This document shows positions 1 to 5,528 of a stretch of DNA of 13,539 bases, piece after piece; within the stretch, counting starts at the first letter, position 1, and each line of letters opens with the position of its first letter. The notes beneath the pieces were generated by a model. That model was not told the DNA's origin. It searched no databases and worked only from the letters and a program-made list of their open reading frames with translations. Origin of the DNA: an uncultured Methanobrevibacter sp. Its GTDB lineage: Archaea > Methanobacteriota > Methanobacteria > Methanobacteriales > Methanobacteriaceae. The DNA is taken from positions 1 to 13,539 of the forward strand of contig CAJGDA010000033.1 of assembly GCA_904501935.1 (NCBI GenBank), given 5' to 3'. Position numbers and translations under genes: made by a program.

Positions 1-2
1 CT

Positions 3-254
3 CCTAAAACTGAAAGTGTTGAGGATAATCCTAATGCATTGGATGCACAAGATGAATTCTTTGATTTTGAATCTAAAAAAGTTGCTAAAGATACAGAACT
101 TGTCACAATGTTGGTATTTGATGAAGTTGGCCCCATAGTTGGTGTTGATGAGAAAGTTTATGGTCCGTTCAGGCCTCAAGATTTAGTGACTTTGCCTCTG
201 GTAAATGCGAAAGTATTTTTCAAAAATAGAAAAGGCCGTCAAGTTAAAATTTAA
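3..254 (+). CDS. Gins51-type GINS replication factor, C-terminal part (5' end outside window)
   Basis: The reading frame is open from the window edge, so only the last 83 residues are seen. GINS binds the MCM helicase and RecJ/GAN-like proteins in the archaeal CMG-like replisome. The final ~45 residues look like the small C-terminal B-domain of archaeal Gins51: a hydrophobic strand (LVTMLVF), then GVDEKVYGPFRPQD, then LPLVNAKVFF and a basic end. Before it comes an acidic, low-complexity linker (ESVEDNPNALDAQDEFFDFE), as expected between the A and B domains. Context supports the call, since Gins51 next to L44e, S27e, aIF2-alpha and Nop10 is a known conserved archaeal cluster. PCNA or primase genes would be expected upstream. 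The family call rests on a fragment, but motif and neighbourhood agree. Confidence 0.75.
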   Translation, partial: PKTESVEDNPNALDAQDEFFDFESKKVAKDTELVTMLVFDEVGPIVGVDEKVYGPFRPQDLVTLPLVNAKVFFKNRKGRQVKI

Positions 255-257
255 CTT
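241..257 (+). terminator. Hairpin spanning the Gins51 stop codon
   Basis: A perfect 7-bp inverted repeat, AAGTTAA / TTAACTT, with a 3-nt loop (AAT). The TAA stop (252-254) lies in the 3' arm, and ATTTTCC follows. It is a plausible transcript-end structure but has only a short T-run. See the finding on stop-codon hairpins. Confidence 0.45.
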
Positions 258-472
258 ATTTTCCATTACATTTAAATAACTTGATTTATAGATATACTAA
301 TCGTATCTATTTGTGATAATAAAAAATTATATTTTATATAATTTGGATTTTTGCTACATGTAGACTTGATGCGTTACAAGGTAGTTTGAATCTCTACGTT
401 TTTTGTGATATAAATTGAGTTTAGATAAATTCATGGATAGATTTACAATGATTTATTAATTACGGTGAAAAA
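255..472 (+). promoter_or_regulatory. Intergenic region with the likely rpl44e operon promoter and leader
   Basis: A 218-nt AT-rich gap without a gene. The best TATA-like element is TTTATATA at 333-340, preceded by an A-rich stretch (321-327). It predicts a start near 360-366 and a leader of roughly 105-110 nt. A second candidate (GATATAAAT, about 407-415) would give a leader of about 35 nt. Between them a weak GTAG/CTAC stem (381-384 with 394-397) precedes six Ts (399-404). The rpl44e ribosome binding site GGTGA is at 464-468. Which promoter is used cannot be told from sequence. Confidence 0.4.
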
Positions 473-751
473 ATGAAGATTCCAAAAGAAAAAAGAACAT
501 ACTGTCCTCACTGTAAAAGACACACTATGCACGAAGTTCACACTTCTAAAAAAAGGAAAGCTAGTGAATTAACCTGGGGACAAAGACAATTCAGACGTGT
601 AACTGCTGGTTATAGAGGTTACCCAAGACCTTTACCTGCTGGAAACAAACCAGTTAAAAAATTAGATTTAAGACTTAAATGCAAAGAATGTGGCAAATCT
701 CACATTAAACAATCTTTCAGAACAGGAAAACCTGAATTTGTAGCAAAATAG
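473..751 (+). CDS. rpl44e: 50S ribosomal protein L44e
   Basis: A 92-residue archaeal/eukaryotic-type large-subunit protein that sits near the E site of the ribosome. It is strongly basic and carries a split zinc ribbon: CPHC at residues 11-14 and CKEC at 70-73. Between the cysteine pairs lie the conserved TWGQRQFRR segment (34-42) and a Gly/Pro/Tyr-rich stretch (GYRGYPRPLPAG). The length matches the family. The ATG at 473 has GGTGA four bases upstream. The stop TAG (749-751) is followed directly by the ribosome binding site and ATG of rps27e, so the two genes are co-transcribed and probably translationally coupled. Confidence 0.97.
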   Translation: MKIPKEKRTYCPHCKRHTMHEVHTSKKRKASELTWGQRQFRRVTAGYRGYPRPLPAGNKPVKKLDLRLKCKECGKSHIKQSFRTGKPEFVAK

Positions 752-760
752 GTGATTAAC

Positions 761-940
761 ATGGTTAGTAAAGGTAGAGGAAACTTTTTAAAAGTTAAAT
801 GTTTAGATTGTGACAATGAACAGGTAATATTTGACCGTGCAGCTTCTGACGTTAAATGTATTATCTGTGGTAAAACTCTTGTCAAATCTCGTGGTGCTAA
901 AGCAAAAATCACCGCACACATTGAAAAAGTTTTAAACTAG
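761..940 (+). CDS. rps27e: 30S ribosomal protein S27e
   Basis: A 59-residue zinc-ribbon small-subunit protein. Its cysteines are C14/C17 (CLDC) and C33/C36 (CIIC), with the characteristic FLKVKC lead-in and the DRAASDVKC segment between the pairs. A GTG at 752 is in frame and would add three residues. ATG 761 is preferred because the GGTGAT binding site (751-756) sits just upstream of it and MVSKGRGNFLKVKC is the usual family N-terminus. It follows rpl44e by nine bases. Its stop codon is part of a hairpin followed by T-runs, so transcription may partly end here before aIF2-alpha. Confidence 0.96.
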   Translation: MVSKGRGNFLKVKCLDCDNEQVIFDRAASDVKCIICGKTLVKSRGAKAKITAHIEKVLN

Positions 941-954
941 ATTCTCTAGTTTTT
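934..954 (+). terminator. Hairpin plus T-tract at the rps27e stop codon
   Basis: A perfect 7-bp inverted repeat, AAACTAG / CTAGTTT (934-940 and 946-952), with a 5-nt loop. The TAG stop (938-940) forms the top of the 5' arm. T-rich DNA follows (950-954, 971-976, 981-988). It may be a full or partial terminator inside the translation gene cluster. Confidence 0.5.
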
Positions 955-1006
955 AACTTATTATTTGCTATTTTTTATAATTTTTTTTATTGATGTTGGT
1001 GAGAAT

Positions 1007-1804
1007 ATGGTAAGAAAAAGTCAAGAATGGCCTGATGAAGGAGAACTTATTGTCGGTACCGTTTATAAAGTTCTTAATTATGGGGCATTTGCTAAATTAG
1101 AAGAATATCAGGGCAAAGAAGCTTTTATTCATATTTCTGAAGTATCTTCTGGTTGGGTAAAAAATATCAGGGATCACGTAAGAGAAAATCAAAAGATTGT
1201 TTGTCGTGTTCTCCGTGTAAACCCTAAAAAGGGGCATGTTGATGCTTCTTTAAAAAGAATCCGTGAAGATCAGAGAACTAAAAAAATCCAACATTGGAAA
1301 ATAGAACAAAAAGCTGAAAAATTCTTAGAATTGGCTGCAAAGTCTTTAGATAAAAGTTTAGATGATGCTTATGATGAAGTAGGATATGACCTTATGGACA
1401 TCTTTGGTGATGTTTATGGTGCTTTTGAAACTGCTTCTGAAGAAGGTGCAGAATCTCTTATTGAAGAAGAAATCCCTGAAGATTGGGCTGAAGCTATAAC
1501 TGAAGTAGCTAAGAAAAATATTACTCCTCCTGAAGTTCACATCAGCGGTTATGTGGATATTGAAACATTTGTGCCAAATGGTGTTGAAATCATTATTGCT
1601 GCTCTTAAAGAGGCTGAAGATAATGGCGATGATGAGGAAGAGATTAAAGTCCAATGTGTTGGTGCACCTAGATACAGAATCACTGTAAAATCTACTGATT
1701 ATATCTTAGCTGAAAAAGCTCTTAAAGCAGCAGCAGACAGATGTATTGCAGTTGTTGAAGAATCTGGTGGTAATGGTTCTTTTCTAAGAGAGTTAGATAA
1801 TTAG
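1007..1804 (+). CDS. eif2a: Translation initiation factor aIF2, alpha subunit
   Basis: A 265-residue subunit of the heterotrimeric archaeal IF2, which delivers initiator Met-tRNA to the small ribosomal subunit. Three domains are visible. An N-terminal S1/OB-fold RNA-binding domain (about residues 8-85) includes GTVYKVLNYGAFAKLEEY, EAFIHISEVS and DASLKRI. A central helical domain spans about 86-175. A C-terminal alpha/beta domain begins at VHISGYVDIETF, and its AEKALKAAADRC helix is the gamma-subunit contact region in the family. The frame opens further upstream (965), but ATG 1007 has GGTGAG (998-1003) just before it and yields the standard N-terminus; the upstream extension is only T-rich noise. 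nop10 follows after 6 nt. Confidence 0.95.
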   Translation: MVRKSQEWPDEGELIVGTVYKVLNYGAFAKLEEYQGKEAFIHISEVSSGWVKNIRDHVRENQKIVCRVLRVNPKKGHVDASLKRIREDQRTKKIQHWKIEQKAEKFLELAAKSLDKSLDDAYDEVGYDLMDIFGDVYGAFETASEEGAESLIEEEIPEDWAEAITEVAKKNITPPEVHISGYVDIETFVPNGVEIIIAALKEAEDNGDDEEEIKVQCVGAPRYRITVKSTDYILAEKALKAAADRCIAVVEESGGNGSFLRELDN

Positions 1805-1810
1805 ATTCTT

Positions 1811-1978
1811 ATGAATATGAAAATGAATAAATGTCCTGAATGCGGAATTTATACTTTAAAGGAATCCTGCCCTAAATGTGGCGGGAAACTTAAAGTTATT
1901 TATCCTCCTAAATTTTCTATTGAGGATAAATATGGAAAATATCGTCGCATATTAAAAAAGGAATCCATGAAGGAGTAA
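1811..1978 (+). CDS. nop10: Ribosome biogenesis protein Nop10 (H/ACA RNP)
   Basis: A 55-residue protein that binds Cbf5 in the archaeal H/ACA ribonucleoprotein, which converts uridine to pseudouridine in rRNA. It has a zinc ribbon, C8-x2-C11 (KCPECG) and C20-x2-C23 (SCPKCG), then YPPKFSIEDKYGKYRR, the linker and helix that contact Cbf5 and guide RNA. This is the archaeal form, which keeps all four cysteines. In-frame ATGs occur at 1811, 1817 and 1823. The first gives the N-terminal spacing common in archaeal homologues (seven residues before the first Cys), but no clear binding site precedes any of them. It lies 6 nt after aIF2-alpha and is easy to miss because of its size. Confidence 0.93.
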   Translation: MNMKMNKCPECGIYTLKESCPKCGGKLKVIYPPKFSIEDKYGKYRRILKKESMKE

Positions 1979-1983
1979 TCACA

Positions 1984-2754
1984 TTGAATGCTGCTGAAAT
2001 AAATGTTTTAGAAGAAATCGAATTAGAAAATCCTATTTTCATTGAAGCATTGCCTGGCCTTGGACATGTGGGTAAACTCGCTGCTGATCATATGATTGAT
2101 GAATTGGGAGCAACTAAATTCGCTGAAATTTATTCTCCAACTTTTCCTCCTCAAGTTCTTATAAAAGAGGATGGAATAATTGAAAACATGTTTAATGAGT
2201 TATATTATTTGAAAAATGTTGGGGAAGATAATTTAGATTTAATTATTCTCGTTGGTAATACTCAAGCATTATCCCCAGAAGGACAATACTTAGTTTGCAA
2301 AGACATTTTGGATTTTGTTAAAGGTTATAACATAGATAGAATTTACACTCTTGGTGGAATGGCTATCCCACAACCTGTTGAAAATCCTAAAGTTTATGGT
2401 GCGGCTACTAATGAAGCTAATATTGAATTATTAAAAGAAGCTGAAATTGAAATTAGATCTAATGATGGTGGAATTGTTGGCGCTTCTGGTTTATTTTTAG
2501 GTTTGGCCGTACGTCAAGGAATTCAAGGGACTTGTCTTATGGGTGAAACTCCTGGATATTTCATTGACGCTGAATCTGCTGAAGCTATTTTGAAAAAATT
2601 ATCATTATTGCTCAACTTTGAGATTAATGTTGATAAATTAGACGAAAGAGCTGAAGAAACTAGGCAAATGATTGCTAAAGCTCAACAAATGGAACAAGAT
2701 TTGATTAATAGAGCTAATGCGGGAAATGCTGATGATTTAAGATATATTGGATGA
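1984..2754 (+). CDS. PAC2-family proteasome-assembly-chaperone-like protein
   Basis: A 256-residue protein resembling the archaeal PAC2/PbaB-type family (COG2047-like). These are related to eukaryotic proteasome assembly chaperones and commonly follow nop10. Visible features are the N-terminal EALPGLGHVGKLAADHMIDELGA motif region (split here as EALPGLGHVGK and LAADHMIDELGA), a YSPTFPPQVLI strand, NTQALSPEGQYL, a YTLGGMAIPQP turn and the GGIVGASGLFLGLA glycine-rich segment. A Gln/Met-rich helix closes the C-terminus. The start is TTG at 1984, chosen because GGAG (1972-1975, inside nop10) lies eight bases upstream. The exact function in methanogens is not known; related proteins bind proteasome-like partners. 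Confidence 0.85.
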   Translation: MNAAEINVLEEIELENPIFIEALPGLGHVGKLAADHMIDELGATKFAEIYSPTFPPQVLIKEDGIIENMFNELYYLKNVGEDNLDLIILVGNTQALSPEGQYLVCKDILDFVKGYNIDRIYTLGGMAIPQPVENPKVYGAATNEANIELLKEAEIEIRSNDGGIVGASGLFLGLAVRQGIQGTCLMGETPGYFIDAESAEAILKKLSLLLNFEINVDKLDERAEETRQMIAKAQQMEQDLINRANAGNADDLRYIG

Positions 2755-2781
2755 GTCCAATATATTATTATTACTTTTTTT
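2742..2781 (+). terminator. 10-bp hairpin with stop codon in the loop, plus T7
   Basis: A perfect 10-bp inverted repeat, ATATATTGGA / TCCAATATAT (2742-2751 and 2756-2765). The 4-nt loop TGAG contains the whole TGA stop of the PAC2 gene (2752-2754). Seven Ts (2775-2781) run right up to the next start codon. It is a good terminator candidate for the L44e-Nop10-PAC2 unit. Confidence 0.6.
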
Positions 2782-3342
2782 ATGAACATTATAGTAGTGC
2801 CTGATGCATCCATGATTGTCATTCCATTGATTGAAAAAAATGGACATACTTATTTATCCCCATCCAATTTTTCTAAATATGATAACATGGATATTTGTGA
2901 AGGTAATTTAACTTTTGATAATTTAATATCTAAATATTATTCAAGTGAATTGCCGTCTGGTGTAAAATCCAGGCTATTTTTGTTTTCTAAAGTTGTAGAA
3001 AAAGCCGATGCGGCCATTATTATAGGAAAAAGACCAAGAAATCGTGAAAAAATGTACGATTCATTAAATGACTTAATATTATTTGGAGGAAATGCCTGTA
3101 ATAATGCTCGTAGTTTGGAGATAAAAATAATTCACGATTTGAAAATGCCTACTTTAAAACTTGCTTATCCAACTAATCAAACTCAATTAATCGAATTAAT
3201 TGATAAAACAAATTATTTTTTAAAAAATTTAGAGAATATTGATGGAATTGTCAATGAAGACAACTTAACAATAGATTTTCATCCAAAACGAGAAAAATGC
3301 CCTATTTCTGATGTAAAAAACTCATTAGATAGTTTAATATAA
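2782..3342 (+). CDS. Conserved-looking protein of unknown function, 186 aa
   Basis: I do not firmly recognise this protein. It begins with a hydrophobic strand (MNIIVVPDASMIVIPLIEK). A region about residues 57-77 (LPSGVKSRLFLF, then VVEKADAAIIIG) suggests an alpha/beta fold. Later come GGNACNNARS and a strand-helix end, PTLKLAYPTNQTQLIELIDK. There is no membrane segment or obvious catalytic motif. The general look and size recall the methanogen-restricted DUF2112 / methanogenesis marker 5 group, but that is a weak memory-based guess. The ATG follows a T7 run directly and has no Shine-Dalgarno sequence. The TATA-like AATATATTATTATT is only about 15-20 nt upstream, so the mode of initiation is unclear. 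It stands between the proteasome-linked gene and EndoQ, with its own stop-codon hairpin. Confidence 0.6.
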   Translation: MNIIVVPDASMIVIPLIEKNGHTYLSPSNFSKYDNMDICEGNLTFDNLISKYYSSELPSGVKSRLFLFSKVVEKADAAIIIGKRPRNREKMYDSLNDLILFGGNACNNARSLEIKIIHDLKMPTLKLAYPTNQTQLIELIDKTNYFLKNLENIDGIVNEDNLTIDFHPKREKCPISDVKNSLDSLI

Positions 3343-3350
3343 TTATTAAA
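3333..3350 (+). terminator. AT-only hairpin with stop codon in loop (unknown gene)
   Basis: A 7-bp inverted repeat, TTTAATA / TATTAAA (3333-3339 and 3344-3350). The 4-nt loop TAAT holds the TAA stop (3340-3342). The stem is pure A/T and no T-run follows, so this is the weakest of the series. The same bases could serve as the TATA element for endoQ, about 28 nt upstream of its ATG. Confidence 0.3.
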
Positions 3351-3364
3351 TCTAACAATTATAT

Positions 3365-4552
3365 ATGTTAGTCAATGCTGATTTTCATGTTCACAGTTGT
3401 TTTTCAATGGCTTCATCAAAAGACATGCTAATAAAAAATATGGCTCCAAAATCTAAATTAAAAGGATTGCAGCTTTTAGGAACTGGTGATGCATTCCATC
3501 CGAAATGGTTGAAAATCATTGAAGAGACCACCAATTATTCGGGTGATGGAATTTATTCATTTGATGATATCGATTTTGTTTTAACAACTGAAGTTGAGGC
3601 AAAACATAGAATCCATCATTTAATTGTTATTCCAGACATTGATATTGCCCATGAATTATCAGACAGGCTTCCATCCAAAAATAAAGAAATCGATGGAAGA
3701 CCAAAAACGAATTTAAATGGTGCTGAACTTTATGATTTGGTTAAGCAATATGATTGCTTGATTGGTCCTGCCCATGCATTCACTCCCTGGACAGGAATGT
3801 ATAAATCCTATGACAGCATTTATGATTGCTATGAAAAAAAGCCGGATTTTGTAGAATTGGGTTTGTCTGCCGATACTTTCATGGCAGATACCATTAGTGA
3901 ACTTAAGGATTTTCCGTTTTTGACTAATTCTGATGCGCATTCTCCATGGCCACATAGGTTGGGTAGGGAATTCAATCAAATTGAACTAAATGATATTTCC
4001 TATTCTTCCATAAAACATGCGATTAAACATAAGGATATTAAAGCAAATTATGGTTTGATACCTAACCTTGGAAAATATCACATGACTGCATGTACGAAAT
4101 GCTATAGTCTAATCGATCCAATAATTGCAAAGGATAATAAAATGAAATGCAGTTGCGGGGGAAGAATTAAGAAGGGTGTTGATTTTAGAATTTCTGAAAT
4201 TGCAGACTTTAAAGAACCTAAACATCCTAAATTCAGGCCAAAATATGTTCATTTAATGCCATTGGCTGAATTGATAGCAACTGTTTATGATAAAGGTATT
4301 ACAACAAAGACTGTTCAGTCAAAATGGGAAAAATTGATTGAAAATTTTGGAACGGAAATAGATGTTTTAATCAATATTCCATTAAAAGACATTGAAAAGA
4401 TTGATTCAAATATCTCTTATGCCATCGAATCATTTAGAAATAACTCAATTGATGTTGTCCCAGGTGGAGGGGGCAAATATGGTGAAATTTCTTTTGATTA
4501 TAATGTGGCGGAGAAAAAATCAGAAAAAATCGTTACTTTGGATAATTTTTGA
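3365..4552 (+). CDS. endoQ: Endonuclease Q (PHP-domain DNA repair nuclease)
   Basis: A 395-residue protein matching archaeal EndoQ (formerly the TIGR00375 family), which nicks DNA 5' of deaminated bases (uracil, hypoxanthine, xanthine) and AP sites. The PHP metallo-phosphoesterase domain (about 1-230) shows ADFHVHSCFS with H8 and H10, GTGDAFHP (D42), E76, HRIHH (81-85), GPAHAF (H137) and NSDAHSPWP (D190, H192) as likely metal ligands. A zinc finger follows (C243, C246, C262, C264), then helices and the PGGGGKYG motif (366-373). Domain order and length match the family. ATG 3365 is the only start that keeps the first His motif. No Shine-Dalgarno is visible, and a TATA-like element lies about 28 nt upstream, so the mRNA may be leaderless. 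The gene is convergent with two tRNAs and ends 5 nt before the first. Confidence 0.9.
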   Translation: MLVNADFHVHSCFSMASSKDMLIKNMAPKSKLKGLQLLGTGDAFHPKWLKIIEETTNYSGDGIYSFDDIDFVLTTEVEAKHRIHHLIVIPDIDIAHELSDRLPSKNKEIDGRPKTNLNGAELYDLVKQYDCLIGPAHAFTPWTGMYKSYDSIYDCYEKKPDFVELGLSADTFMADTISELKDFPFLTNSDAHSPWPHRLGREFNQIELNDISYSSIKHAIKHKDIKANYGLIPNLGKYHMTACTKCYSLIDPIIAKDNKMKCSCGGRIKKGVDFRISEIADFKEPKHPKFRPKYVHLMPLAELIATVYDKGITTKTVQSKWEKLIENFGTEIDVLINIPLKDIEKIDSNISYAIESFRNNSIDVVPGGGGKYGEISFDYNVAEKKSEKIVTLDNF

Positions 4553-4557
4553 AAAAA

Positions 4558-4631
4558 CGGACTTGGAGGGATTTGAACCCTCGATCTTAAGATTAGGAGT
4601 CTTACGCCCTTCCAGACTAGGCTACAAGCCC
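4558..4631 (-). tRNA. tRNA-Arg (anticodon CCU)
   Basis: A 74-nt cloverleaf on the minus strand. Acceptor GGGCTTG pairs with CAAGTCC (one G-U), with discriminator G and no encoded CCA. Anticodon stem TAAGA/TCTTA encloses loop CTCCTAA, giving anticodon CCU, which reads AGG. The T-arm is GAGGG-TTCAAAT-CCCTC. It lies downstream of the UCU tRNA and may share its transcript, though an AT-rich spacer of 53 nt separates them. Confidence 0.95.
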
Positions 4632-4684
4632 ATAAATATTAAATTGTTTCATAGATTTTTTTTTAAAAAAAGAATGTATAAGAG

Positions 4685-4758
4685 CGGACCCGCCGGGATT
4701 TGAACCCGGGGTCTTCGGATTAGAAGTCCGACGCCCTATCCAGCTAGGCTACGGGCCC
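4685..4758 (-). tRNA. tRNA-Arg (anticodon UCU)
   Basis: A 74-nt cloverleaf on the minus strand. Acceptor GGGCCCG pairs with CGGGTCC (one G-U), with discriminator G and no encoded CCA. Anticodon stem TCGGA/TCCGA encloses loop CTTCTAA, giving anticodon UCU, which reads AGA. AGA is the preferred arginine codon in the genes here. The D-arm region closely resembles that of the adjacent CCU tRNA, suggesting an old tandem duplication. Confidence 0.96.
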
Positions 4759-4772
4759 TTATATACAACAAT

Positions 4773-4790
4773 AATAAATATATTTTTTTT
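4773..4790 (-). promoter_or_regulatory. Likely TATA element of the tRNA-Arg pair
   Basis: On the minus strand an A8 run leads into ATATATTTATT. It is centred about 24 nt upstream of the mature 5' end of tRNA-Arg(UCU), a normal distance for an archaeal BRE/TATA pair driving a tRNA with almost no leader. Confidence 0.5.
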
Positions 4791-4823
4791 ATTATTTATA
4801 TTTATCTATTAATAATATAAAAT

Positions 4824-4852
4824 AAAAAAAGTTTAGAGGATTTTATCCTCTA
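4824..4852 (-). terminator. Hairpin over the stop codon of the Ser-Gly protein, plus T7
   Basis: Perfect 8-bp inverted repeat TAGAGGAT / ATCCTCTA (4834-4841 and 4845-4852) with a 3-nt loop. The TAA stop (complement of 4843-4845) falls in the loop and the first stem base. On the minus strand it is followed by a T7 run (complement of 4824-4830). A good terminator candidate. Confidence 0.65.
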
Positions 4853-5367
4853 CCTGTTTGACCAGTTGCATCATTAACACTTATGGTGTCAACATTATTA
4901 CCATATTCATCGTAGATAATAAAGTACCAGTATCCTCCAGAATATGAACCACTGCCGGCATAACAACCAGGCATGTCAACAGCACTATTTGCAATACTTT
5001 GAGCTTCTGAATAGCTTAAACGAGTGCCACTTCCTGAACCGGATCCACTTCCGCTTCCACTTCCTGAACCGGATCCACTTCCTGAACCGGATCCGCTTCC
5101 AGAACTAGTTCCAGTACCAGATCCTGAACCAGATGAGTATGAGCTTCCTGACCCAGAACTTCCGGAAGTATCAGATACTGACAAACCTGTACCATTACTT
5201 GAATTGGTACCGTTTCCAATTCCATGACCAGCATTATTATCCTTTGATGACATACTTGATAAATCAGAAAATATTGGATTATCACTATTAGTAATACCAT
5301 ATGCCGCAACAGCTGCAGCAACACATAACACGATAATAATGGAGATGATTATGTTTGCTTTATCCAA
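4843..5367 (-). CDS. Membrane-anchored protein with Ser-Gly repeat linker and small C-terminal domain
   Basis: A 174-residue protein in three parts. Residues 5-24 form one hydrophobic helix (signal anchor). Residues 25-114 are Ser/Gly/Asn-rich, becoming a nearly pure Ser-Gly run from about 90 to 114. Residues 115-174 form a compact domain: a short helix (SYSEAQSIANSAV), then strands GGYWYFIIYDEYGNNVDTISV (split as GGYWYFIIYDEY and GNNVDTISV) and DATGQTGRG. That end resembles a PepSY-like repeat (helix, YYxVxxxD.dGn, vDa.TGe), which suggests display outside the cell on a flexible stalk. The start is TTG at 5367, chosen for AGGAGG (complement of 5375-5380) seven bases upstream. It diverges from frhA, but no functional link is shown. 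The Ser-Gly DNA is repetitive and probably variable in length. Confidence 0.8.
   Translation of the reverse strand: MDKANIIISIIIVLCVAAAVAAYGITNSDNPIFSDLSSMSSKDNNAGHGIGNGTNSSNGTGLSVSDTSGSSGSGSSYSSGSGSGTGTSSGSGSGSGSGSGSGSGSGSGSGSGSGTRLSYSEAQSIANSAVDMPGCYAGSGSYSGGYWYFIIYDEYGNNVDTISVNDATGQTGRG
5030..5094 (-). repeat. Tandem repeat encoding the Ser-Gly linker
   Basis: A 17-bp unit (read on + as CTTCCTGAACCGGATCC) occurs exactly three times, at 5030-5046, 5060-5076 and 5078-5094. Spacings are 30 and 18 bp, multiples of the 6-bp Ser-Gly dicodon. Changes in copy number would therefore keep the frame. Each unit holds a GGATCC palindrome. Confidence 0.85.
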
Positions 5368-5380
5368 TTTTTTTCCTCCT

Positions 5381-5523
5381 ATATAATTTAATATTAAAGA
5401 TAATAATTAATTTTAGTATGTTATATAATATATATATTTCTATATGCATTTTTATAGTATTATATATATAAGGTTTAAGAACAAATGTATTAATGTTAGT
5501 TTCTAATTTCTATAATGAGGTGA
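5381..5523. promoter_or_regulatory. Divergent promoter region, Ser-Gly protein / frh operon
   Basis: About 140 nt of almost pure A/T. For frhA, a TATA-like block (about 5460-5472, ending in AAGG) predicts a start near 5490 and a leader of about 38 nt. GAGGTGA (5517-5523) is a strong binding site. For the minus-strand gene, alternating TA at about 5420-5437 predicts a start near 5402. The many TATA-like runs prevent an exact assignment. Confidence 0.45.
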
Positions 5524-5528
5524 CATAT

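Noticed and set aside
381..404. Hairpin plus six Ts as an attenuator or riboswitch before rpl44e
   Set aside because: The stem is only 4 bp with a 9-nt loop. I recognise no known riboswitch class; it is mentioned only as part of the leader.
1358..1654. Open frame of 98 codons on the minus strand
   Set aside because: Antisense to aIF2-alpha, with low-complexity Phe/Ile/Ser composition produced by the AT-rich sense codons.
4392..4703. Open frame of 103 codons running through both tRNA genes
   Set aside because: It overlaps the end of EndoQ in another frame and crosses tRNA-Arg(CCU) into tRNA-Arg(UCU). It is not a gene.
5030..5094. Repeats resembling a CRISPR array
   Set aside because: Units of 17 bp with 13-bp and 1-bp gaps, all within a Ser-Gly coding frame; no spacers of array size.
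5016..5324. Open frames on both strands over the Ser-Gly repeat, including a Pro/Glu/Leu-rich one on the plus strand (5024-5227)
   Set aside because: They are by-products of a 6-bp-periodic repeat, which keeps several frames open. Only the frame at 4843-5367 has a binding site, a membrane anchor and a folded end.
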